This document shows positions 57,374 through 64,000 of a stretch of DNA of 64,000 nt, one piece after another. Numbering within the stretch: position 1 is the first letter of the stretch; each line of letters starts with the position of its first letter. Origin of the DNA: Deinococcus cellulosilyticus NBRC 106333 = KACC 11606 (lineage in GTDB: Bacteria > Deinococcota > Deinococci > Deinococcales > Deinococcaceae); the NCBI RefSeq assembly GCF_007990775.1, contig NZ_BJXB01000010.1:1-64000 (forward strand), in the 5' to 3' direction. The position numbers were made by a program, and so were the translations under genes. Below the pieces are notes generated by a model. That model worked only from the letters and a program-made list of their open reading frames with translations. It was not told the DNA's origin and did not search any database.

Positions 57374-59088
57374 GTCAGGGCGGCCATCCGGGCATCCAGG
57401 GTGCTGAGTTCACCTGCGAGGTACATCTGCCGGGTGAGGCTGCGTTGCACCTTGCCACTGCTGGTTTTGGGCAGGGACATCGGCAGGATCAGCACCACCT
57501 CACTGACCATCAGGTCGTGGGCTTCAAGGACCTTCTGGCGGATCTTGAGGGTCAGTTCTGCAGGCTGAATGCTGCGCATCAGGGTGCGTTCCACCTCGGC
57601 CACAGCCACCACTTTCTCTGAAAGCTCACCCTGCAATGCGAACACCGCAACCCCCGCCCCGCGAATGGCCGGATCTGCCGTTTCAATGGTGGCCTCGATG
57701 TCCTGCGGGTAGTGATTGACCCCGTTCAGGATGATGGTGTCCTTCAGGCGCCCCGCCACGTAAAGCTGGCCCCCATGCACGAACCCAAGGTCTCCGGTGC
57801 GCAGGTGTGGGCTGCCGTCCAGCATGGCCTCAAAGGTTTCACGGGTGGCCTCTGGGCGGCCATAGTAGCCCTTGCAGACGTGCTTTCCAGTCAGCCAGAT
57901 TTCCCCCACCTCGTCTGCCTCACATTCCTGCAGGGTCTCCGGGTGAATGATCCGCACCGTTTCTTCGAGCAGGGCGCGACCACAGGCCACCAGTGTGATG
58001 CCGTCTTCTGCCACCACGACCTGTTTTCGGGAGAGGGCCACCGGATCAACCGTCAGAAAAATGGGCTCCTCGAAGGGGGTGCCTCCGGTGGCGATCAGCG
58101 TGCTTTCTGCCATGCCGAAACAGCACACAAAAGCCTTCGACTGAAACCCGCAGGAAGCAAAAGCTTTCTGGAAGGCCTGCAGGGTGCTGTGCCGCACAGG
58201 TTCCGCTCCGTTGAAGGCCACCTTCCAGGAGCGCAAATCCAGGCCTTCCTTCTGGGCTTCTTTGATGCGGTCGGTGCAAAGCTGGTACGCGAAATTCGGT
58301 GCCCCGCTGATGGTGGCCCGGTAGCGGCTGATGGCCGTCAGCCAGCACAAAGGGCGGCGCAGGAACACCGCCGGAGTCATGAAGTAACACATGCCTCCGG
58401 CCCAGAAGGCGTGCAGCATGTTCCCCATCAGCCCCATGTCATGGTAGATCGGCAGCCAGGTGACGTACACGGTGTCCTCGTCGGGATGGAAGGAGGTTTG
58501 CAGCATCTGCTGGTTGTACAGCAGGTTTCCGTGCGTGACCATCACCCCCTTGGGGTCGCCGGTGGAGCCCGAGGTGTACTGCAAGAAAGCCAGGGTTTCC
58601 AGGGTGATCTCTGGCGGAGACCACTGGCTGGACAGCGCAGCATCCACCTCGTCGGTGCAGACCAGATGCACCTGTTCCAGCAGCCCCTGGGCGTGACCCT
58701 GCATCAGGGCAAGCTGGCTGCGGGTGGTGAGGGCCACGGTGGCCCCACTGTCCTGCATGACGGTCAGCAGGCGCTGGTTGTGCTTGCTGCTGCGCGGAGG
58801 GAAGATGGGCACCGCCACCATCCCGGCAGCGAGGCACCCAAAAAACGCCACCATGTAATCGATGCAGGAGGGGTAAAGGAGCAGCACCCGTGAGCCTTCG
58901 GGATGGTGCTGCCTGAGGGTGACGGCCAGGGCTGCTGCCCGGTCTTTGAGCTGTTGGTAGGTGATCTGCTCTTTGATTTCCTCGCCGTCTTCCAGAAACA
59001 GGTAGATGGGTTTGTCGGCAAAGGTTTCGGCGTGCTGGACCAGCAGGTCCACAAAATGTACGGTGTGGCTGGGCATGTTTGACTCCAT
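57370..59088 (-). CDS. Fatty acyl-AMP ligase (FAAL)
   Basis: The 572-residue adenylating enzyme has the P-loop YTSGSTGDPKGVMVTH and the C-terminal segment RLKDTIILNGVNHYPQDIE typical of FAALs, which activate a fatty acid as acyl-AMP and load it on an ACP instead of CoA. A truncated FAAL-specific loop cannot be judged by eye. The start is ATG 59088, overlapping the stop of the FMN-reductase gene by one base. Partner would be the ACP at 60941. Found in lipopeptide and unsaturated fatty-acid starter pathways. Confidence 0.92.
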   Translation of the reverse strand: MESNMPSHTVHFVDLLVQHAETFADKPIYLFLEDGEEIKEQITYQQLKDRAAALAVTLRQHHPEGSRVLLLYPSCIDYMVAFFGCLAAGMVAVPIFPPRSSKHNQRLLTVMQDSGATVALTTRSQLALMQGHAQGLLEQVHLVCTDEVDAALSSQWSPPEITLETLAFLQYTSGSTGDPKGVMVTHGNLLYNQQMLQTSFHPDEDTVYVTWLPIYHDMGLMGNMLHAFWAGGMCYFMTPAVFLRRPLCWLTAISRYRATISGAPNFAYQLCTDRIKEAQKEGLDLRSWKVAFNGAEPVRHSTLQAFQKAFASCGFQSKAFVCCFGMAESTLIATGGTPFEEPIFLTVDPVALSRKQVVVAEDGITLVACGRALLEETVRIIHPETLQECEADEVGEIWLTGKHVCKGYYGRPEATRETFEAMLDGSPHLRTGDLGFVHGGQLYVAGRLKDTIILNGVNHYPQDIEATIETADPAIRGAGVAVFALQGELSEKVVAVAEVERTLMRSIQPAELTLKIRQKVLEAHDLMVSEVVLILPMSLPKTSSGKVQRSLTRQMYLAGELSTLDARMAALT

Positions 59089-59630
59089 CAATAAGGCAGG
59101 GGTTCCCGTTGCAGGGTGGACTGTTCGAGTTCCTGCAGCACTTCCCGCAGCAGGCGGCTGAATTCAGGGTGGGTTCTGATGTCTTCGCAGGTGAGTCGGT
59201 TGCTGGGCAGACCCAGGGTGATGCTGGCTTTTTCGACCAGATGGGCCCCCATCACCTGCAAAGTGCCTTTCAGGGCCGGTGGAGCAAACACCGAACGGGT
59301 GGCGGCATTCAGCACCGCTGTGGGTTTGTTTTCGAATTCTGCGGTGCCCACCACCCAGTCCAGGGCGTTCTTGATCACCCCGGTGACCCCGTGGGCGTAC
59401 TCCGGACTGGAGATCAGCACGGCGTCACACCCGCTGAGGGCCTCGCGCCAGCGCAGCACCGCCTCGAAGGGTTCTTCTTCCAGGTCTGGATTGAAAAGGG
59501 GCAGGTCCCCGAGGCCTTCAAACAAAACCACCTGCAGGTGAGCTGGAGCCAGATCGGCAGCAGCACGCAAGATGGCCGTGTTGACCGATGCCCTCCTCAG
59601 GCTTCCTGAGACCCCGAGCACTTTAAACAT
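59088..59630 (-). CDS. NAD(P)H-dependent FMN reductase
   Basis: The 180-residue flavodoxin-like protein has GSLRRASVNTAILRAA for phosphate binding and LISSPEYAHGVTGVIKNALDW, the signature of the NADPH-dependent FMN reductase family. It may supply reduced flavin or act as an electron donor for the P450 or acyl-CoA dehydrogenases of the same operon. It overlaps the P450 gene end by eight bases. Confidence 0.92.
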   Translation of the reverse strand: MFKVLGVSGSLRRASVNTAILRAAADLAPAHLQVVLFEGLGDLPLFNPDLEEEPFEAVLRWREALSGCDAVLISSPEYAHGVTGVIKNALDWVVGTAEFENKPTAVLNAATRSVFAPPALKGTLQVMGAHLVEKASITLGLPSNRLTCEDIRTHPEFSRLLREVLQELEQSTLQREPLPY

Positions 59631-60906
59631 GCTGTCCTCCGGCGTGCATGGGGCACCCTTTCGCTTCAGGGGCGGCGCCCTCAGTGTTTTCCTGGATCTG
59701 CACAGGTTTGGCCCTGAGGTCCCAGCTGACAGGCAGTTGCTTCACCCCGTAAAGCACCATCTCGTCACGAAATTCAAGTTCATGGGTGGGCACCGTCACC
59801 TGCAGGCCGTGCACCTGACGGAACAGGCTGGAAAACACAATGCCGAGCTCCATGCGGGCGTAGTGCGCCCCGATGCACTTGTGAAGCCCGTGCCCGAACC
59901 CCACATGGTCGCGGGTGCTGCGGTGCACATTGAATTCATCCGGGAGGGTGAAGGCCTCCTCATCGCGGTTGCCAGAGTTGAGCATCACCACCACCCCCTC
60001 ACCTGCACGGATGGTCTGGCCCCCGACCACCACATCCTCGGTGGCCACCCTGGGGAGCCCTGCATGGTTGACGGTCAGGTAACGCACCAGTTCATCGGTC
60101 AGTTTGTCGATCAAAACAGGGCTGGACAGGATGTCCTGCACCTGCTCCGGGTGGTTCAGCAAGGTGAGGGTGCCCAGACCGATCACCTGCACCATGGTGT
60201 CGTAGGCGCTCAGCAGGATCAGGGCAGCAAGCCCGACGAGCTCAGCGTGGTTGATTTTGCTGGAACGGGCCGGGTCCTGGATCAGCCGCCCGATCAGGTC
60301 GTTTTCAGGGTGCTGTTCTTTCTCGGTGACGATGCGGTCAAAGTACATCATCAGCTCAATCGCTGCGGCTTCCTGCTCTTTGGGGGTGCGGCTGCGGTCC
60401 AGAATGGTGTCGGTGCGGTCCTGCACGAAACTGTGGTCCTGGTAGGGCACCCCGAGCAGGTCGCAGATGATCAAGGAGGCCACCGGAAGGGCGAACACCT
60501 GAATCAGGTCCACCGGAGGGGTCATCTGCAGCATGCGTTCCACCTGGGCGTCCACAATGGCCTGCATCTTGGGGCGCAGTTCCTCAAGGCGTGCCCCTTT
60601 CAGTTCCTGCACGATCACCGAACGCAGGCGGTGGTGGTCCGGGCTGTCCATCAGCAGGAAGTAACCCGGAGGGGGCAGGATGTCGCCAGTCAGGTAACTG
60701 GGGAAACCCGGACGCGTGGGGTCGCTGCTGAAGCGGGGATCGGTGAGCACCTGCTTGATGTCATCAAATCGGGTGATGAGCCAGGCGAGGTTCCCTCTGG
60801 GCGTGCGGAACTGGGCCACCGGGGCCTCGGCGCGGATGTTGCGGTATTCAGCGGGGGGATCAAAAGGGCAGGGGCGGACACTGGGCATTTCAGGTGTGTT
60901 TTTCAT
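59623..60906 (-). CDS. Cytochrome P450
   Basis: The 427-residue bacterial class I P450 has the heme loop FGHGLHKCIG with Cys ligand C344 and the ExxR motif in ELVRYL. The I-helix segment LILLSAYDTM keeps the threonine but lacks the usual A/G-G-x-E/D-T glycine, which may alter oxygen activation. AAGGAG precedes the ATG. In a lipopeptide-type cluster it would hydroxylate or desaturate the acyl chain or a carrier-bound residue. Redox partner could be the adjacent flavin reductase, though ferredoxin genes are not seen. Confidence 0.93.
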   Translation of the reverse strand: MKNTPEMPSVRPCPFDPPAEYRNIRAEAPVAQFRTPRGNLAWLITRFDDIKQVLTDPRFSSDPTRPGFPSYLTGDILPPPGYFLLMDSPDHHRLRSVIVQELKGARLEELRPKMQAIVDAQVERMLQMTPPVDLIQVFALPVASLIICDLLGVPYQDHSFVQDRTDTILDRSRTPKEQEAAAIELMMYFDRIVTEKEQHPENDLIGRLIQDPARSSKINHAELVGLAALILLSAYDTMVQVIGLGTLTLLNHPEQVQDILSSPVLIDKLTDELVRYLTVNHAGLPRVATEDVVVGGQTIRAGEGVVVMLNSGNRDEEAFTLPDEFNVHRSTRDHVGFGHGLHKCIGAHYARMELGIVFSSLFRQVHGLQVTVPTHELEFRDEMVLYGVKQLPVSWDLRAKPVQIQENTEGAAPEAKGCPMHAGGQHV

Positions 60907-60940
60907 GGGGACTCCTTGGTGAAATCAGAAGGGTGGGCTT

Positions 60941-61201
60941 TCAGGAAAGCTGCTCTGTGATCCAGACGGTCAGGGCATTCAGGGTCGGGTGGTCCCACAT
61001 CACGGTGGGGTCCACCAGAATCCCAAAACGGTCCTCGATGTCCCCGGTGAGGGTCAGGGCGTACACCGAATCCAGCCCGTACATCGCAAGTGGAGTTTCG
61101 GGGTCGAGGTCTTGCGGGGCCTGCGGGATGTACTGCCGGACCTGTTCGGTGAGCCAGTGCTGGATGGACTGCAGGGTGTGGGTTTCGGTGGTCTGGGTCA
61201 T
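60941..61201 (-). CDS. Acyl carrier protein
   Basis: The 86-residue carrier protein has the phosphopantetheine site MYGLDSVYAL (S45). Stand-alone ACPs beside a FAAL typically carry the starter acyl chain on which acyl-CoA dehydrogenases then act. It overlaps the acyl-CoA dehydrogenase gene by four bases (ATGA) and is followed 34 bp later by the P450. Confidence 0.95.
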   Translation of the reverse strand: MTQTTETHTLQSIQHWLTEQVRQYIPQAPQDLDPETPLAMYGLDSVYALTLTGDIEDRFGILVDPTVMWDHPTLNALTVWITEQLS

Positions 61202-62898
61202 GGGGTCGCCTCCATTTGTGGGGTTCTGTGCGGGAGATGGATTTGTGTGAGGTCGAAGGTTCTGCTGCTTTCGTGGTTCTGCATCAGGTGTTCAAAAACC
61301 TGTTGCGTTTGCGCCTCACTGAGGTGCAGGTGCCGCTTCTGGAATTCGCCCTGCACCCTCTGCAGCATCAGGGACAGCCAGGATTCTCCGAGCAGGGGAT
61401 GGGAGGGGTTGTGCAGGGAGAGCTGGATGCAACTGCTTGCGGCAAGCAGCACGCTGTACTGTTCAGCCAGCAGGTAGGGGGTGGCCGAGGTGACCCCCCC
61501 GAGGTCCTGCGGGTGCAACTGCAGACACTGCTCTCTGAGGGCCCTGAAAGCCTCCTGGAAAAATCCCACCTGTTTTTGCAAATCCGGGTCAGAGAACGTC
61601 AGGGGGGTTTCCAGCAGGGAGATCAGGTCATCCTGACCGGAGGCCCCCACCTTCAGTCGGTCAAAAGGAAGGCCTTGCGGGGAAATGCGCAGCTGGAACA
61701 GTTCAGGGTGCACCCCGGGCTGCGTCCATCCCCGGCGGGCCAGCGTGGGCAACTGGGGCAGGAGGGCCATCAGGCAGGTGAGTCTGGAGGCATGCCCGAA
61801 CCCCACAGGCTTGAGGTCCCTCCACAGTTTCTGCAGCATCGCGTAAGGGCCTTCGCGGGTGTAAAAACTGGCCCCGAGGATGCGGGTGAGTTTGAACATG
61901 GCGCGGGTGAGCACCCCGGGAACCAGTGCCTTTGTGGCTGCACTGAACAGGCTGCACTGCTCCGGGAGCACCTGCAGGGCTCGGGTGGTGACGGTGGTGA
62001 ACGCATCACACCACAACAGGTCCAGGTAAACCTCTGCCAGCAGGTTGCGGGTGAGGGGCTGGTCCATCACGGTTTTCCCGTACAGCCTGCGCTCCAGGGC
62101 AAAATCGCAGGTGAGGCGCAGCCCGGTGTCCAGCACGCCCACAAACAGGGCAGGCAGAAGGGTGCGGGTCACCTGAAAGCTCTTCAGGGCGGTTTCGATG
62201 CCCGTGCCCGGCTGGCCCACCAGATGTTGAGGCAGAACCGGAGTCCTGGTGAAATCCAGCCCTCCAAGCTCGATTCCACGCATCCCGGAAGTCAGGTACC
62301 GCCCGTGCCTGTGGAGGGTGGACTCAGGCAGGTCTTGCAGGGGAAGCAGCAAAGGGGTGTGGCTGCGGCTGCCCTGCGCCTCTGAAGTGCGTGCAAAAAC
62401 CAGCAGCACCTCTGCCCGGTTCAGGCTGGCAATCACCTGTTTGCTGCCCGAAAGGGTCCATTCTTCCAGATCTGCACGGCACTCCGAGCGGGAAACATCG
62501 TTGCCGTGGGCAAGTTCATGGTAGAGGCAACCGAGTTTGCGGCCCGAAAGCAGGGTGTCTGCCACCAGATGTTTCTGGGGGTCGGACCCGGAGGTCCACA
62601 CATTCACACTGGCAATCAGGGAACTTGCGGCCAGGGAGAGGCCCAGGCAGGGATCGCGCCGGAACACCGCCCGCATCAGCTGAGCCAGATCCTGCCAGCG
62701 TTCCAGTCGGCCTCCGAACGTCACCGGAACGAATTCTGCGGGGATGTTCAGTGCATGGGCCACACGTTCTGCTGCTTCAGGCAGGTGTCCTGCCTCATCG
62801 GCCTGCAGCAGGGCCTGGAAACCGCAAGGGTTCCCGGGGTTTCGGGGATCACCAAACGCCTGTTCCAGACGCTGGATTCTGGTGTGCAGGTCAGGCAT
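61198..62898 (-). CDS. Acyl-CoA dehydrogenase family protein
   Basis: The 566-residue protein has an acyl-CoA dehydrogenase fold: flavin-binding segments such as ANPLTRNLLAEVYLDLLWC and GKTVMDQPL, with an N-terminal extension. It is longer and more divergent than normal (about 380 residues), and the usual C-terminal YEGT motif is not evident. It probably oxidises an ACP-bound acyl chain to the 2,3-unsaturated form. The start is ATG 62898, overlapping the end of the next dehydrogenase gene by eight bases. In enduracidin and ramoplanin clusters paired ACADs act with a FAAL and an ACP. Confidence 0.85.
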   Translation of the reverse strand: MPDLHTRIQRLEQAFGDPRNPGNPCGFQALLQADEAGHLPEAAERVAHALNIPAEFVPVTFGGRLERWQDLAQLMRAVFRRDPCLGLSLAASSLIASVNVWTSGSDPQKHLVADTLLSGRKLGCLYHELAHGNDVSRSECRADLEEWTLSGSKQVIASLNRAEVLLVFARTSEAQGSRSHTPLLLPLQDLPESTLHRHGRYLTSGMRGIELGGLDFTRTPVLPQHLVGQPGTGIETALKSFQVTRTLLPALFVGVLDTGLRLTCDFALERRLYGKTVMDQPLTRNLLAEVYLDLLWCDAFTTVTTRALQVLPEQCSLFSAATKALVPGVLTRAMFKLTRILGASFYTREGPYAMLQKLWRDLKPVGFGHASRLTCLMALLPQLPTLARRGWTQPGVHPELFQLRISPQGLPFDRLKVGASGQDDLISLLETPLTFSDPDLQKQVGFFQEAFRALREQCLQLHPQDLGGVTSATPYLLAEQYSVLLAASSCIQLSLHNPSHPLLGESWLSLMLQRVQGEFQKRHLHLSEAQTQQVFEHLMQNHESSRTFDLTQIHLPHRTPQMEATP

Positions 62899-64000
62899 GG
62901 TGCACCTCTCTGTCTTCCCACCAGAAGGTCTGGTGCCGGGCAAGGTTCTGAAAGACCCGGGGTTCTGGCATGGGCAGCTGTCCTGCACGCTGCAAAATCA
63001 GCCCAAGGGCAGCGTGCAGCCAGTCTTCATGTTCACGGATGGAGGGATTGTGCAGCCACAACGCCAGGCAGATGGCAGCAGCGTGGCACTCTTCGAGTTG
63101 CATGACCCGCTGGAAAGCCGAAGCAGGTGCAGGTGAGGGAGCAAGGGGTTCCTGCTGCAGATCGGCCCAGAGGGTTCCCCAGAGGTTGCTCAATTCCAGT
63201 GCGAGGGAAAAGAGGTCGGGTCCCACCTGCCCCACATGGTGCAGGGCCTCCACCCGGGCCACCAGATCTGGGAGCCTTTGCAGGACTGTGCAACCGGAAG
63301 TCAGCAGGCTGAGGTTTCTCCAGGGCAGGGGAGGGAGGTCACCTTGCAGCTTCACAGTGTTTTCCCACACCTGAGCAGGCACAGCGGGGCGTTTCAACCC
63401 CCGGACCAGCATCGGCATCTGGTGGATGACATTCTGGCGGTTCACCGTGGTGGACCCGTCAAAAATGCCCACCAGCAGGTGGTCTCGTTCCAGTTTCTCA
63501 AACGCACCGACCAGGAAACCCCGCACGCCCATCAGTTCGGCGCAACTCTGGATCACCTCATCGGCCACCGTGGGCACCCAGGCTTTCACCAGACTGCTGG
63601 TCAGGCTGAGTTCACCGGGCAGGGTGTGCACGCTGCGGGCTGCGTAACAGCTCACGGCCTGCAGGGCACCGAGCAGGGCAAGGTTCTGTCCCAGGTGGTG
63701 CTCCACCATCGGCAACTCCAGCATGGTTTTTCCGTACAGCTGCCGTTCTCCTGCAAAGTGCTGCACCAGACGGATGGCGTGTTCCACTGCACCGAGAGAC
63801 AGCCCGGCACAGAGGGTGCGGGTGAGCTGCAGGGCTTTCAGCACGGTCTCGAGCCCTTCTCCTTCCCGACCAAGGCGCCGGGCCACGGGAACGGGTGCAT
63901 GGTGAAAGGCAAGACCGCTGATGTCTGCCCCGCGAATCCCGTGGGTGGGCACTTTCGGCAGGGACTGGCACTGCTGTGGGGTGAGGGTGCTTTTGTCCAC
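62891..64000 (-). CDS. Acyl-CoA dehydrogenase family protein (5' end outside the window)
   Basis: At least 369 residues are visible; the N terminus lies beyond 64000. The sequence has the flavin/substrate region GERQLYGKTMLELPMVEH and a C-terminal FDGSTTVNRQNV that resembles the YEGT segment of acyl-CoA dehydrogenases. Unlike its neighbour it retains this motif. It is upstream of, and overlaps, the other dehydrogenase gene, so the two act as a pair. The operon continues further right. Confidence 0.85.
   Translation of the reverse strand: MDKSTLTPQQCQSLPKVPTHGIRGADISGLAFHHAPVPVARRLGREGEGLETVLKALQLTRTLCAGLSLGAVEHAIRLVQHFAGERQLYGKTMLELPMVEHHLGQNLALLGALQAVSCYAARSVHTLPGELSLTSSLVKAWVPTVADEVIQSCAELMGVRGFLVGAFEKLERDHLLVGIFDGSTTVNRQNVIHQMPMLVRGLKRPAVPAQVWENTVKLQGDLPPLPWRNLSLLTSGCTVLQRLPDLVARVEALHHVGQVGPDLFSLALELSNLWGTLWADLQQEPLAPSPAPASAFQRVMQLEECHAAAICLALWLHNPSIREHEDWLHAALGLILQRAGQLPMPEPRVFQNLARHQTFWWEDREVHHA

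Noticed and set aside
1..64000. CRISPR array, rRNA genes, prophage or replication origin
   Set aside because: No regularly spaced repeats, rRNA sequence, structural phage genes or DnaA-box cluster were seen.

Overview
The window looks like a chromosomal segment from a Deinococcus-type bacterium (Deinococcota). The evidence is indirect: moderately high GC, a bacillithiol gene (bshA), an IS605-family element next to a TTGAT pentamer as in ISDra2, and many genes whose start codon lies only 5-8 bases after a -10 hexamer (leaderless mRNAs). No rRNA gene is present to fix the species.

Layout. 1-5.0 kb: GH1 beta-glucosidase, two acetyltransferase genes (one fused to a MarR domain), a MerR/GyrI-like regulator, an SDR and a 57-aa membrane peptide. 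5.1-16.5 kb: a CPA2 antiporter with a structured leader, two two-component systems, a PRC-barrel/bshA operon, a DnaQ-type exonuclease and a polysaccharide deacetylase. 16.5-22.3 kb: a beta-glucan locus (LacI regulator, CBM6/beta-helix lipoprotein, discoidin/GH16 lipoprotein) with shared operator-like 13-mers. 22.8-30.3 kb: a BTAD regulator, then a FadR-type regulator in front of a six-gene branched-chain amino-acid ABC operon with two binding proteins. 30.7-41.7 kb: accessory DNA with an AT-rich secreted protein, a membrane nuclease-like protein, a divergent tnpA/tnpB element abutting a second GH16 gene, NDH-2, an acyl-ACP-reductase-like gene, and three tiny RiPP-precursor-like peptides. 41.7-46.6 kb: a seven-bladed FG-GAP lipoprotein coupled to one of those peptides, then two repeated modules, each a leftward HEAT-type gene facing a rightward array of unusual tRNA-like genes. 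46.6-51.1 kb: an SDR-LRR-SDR operon and a degenerate ABC ATPase. 51.3-64 kb: a secreted repeat peptide, a 966-aa MalT/SARP-like regulator, a phosphopantetheinyl transferase and a leftward, tightly coupled operon (ACAD, ACAD, ACP, P450, FMN reductase, fatty acyl-AMP ligase, type II thioesterase) that runs off the right edge. The last set resembles the lipid-starter part of a lipopeptide cluster; no NRPS or PKS gene is inside the window.

The strongest candidates for something undescribed are the duplicated HEAT/tRNA-like modules (45.1-46.6 kb), the three orphan peptides sharing a Y-x-x-P-x-L-x3-G-x-W signature (33.1, 40.75 and 41.57 kb), and the structured leader of the antiporter (about 6.36-6.49 kb). 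All coordinates and folds were worked out by eye; no database search was possible.
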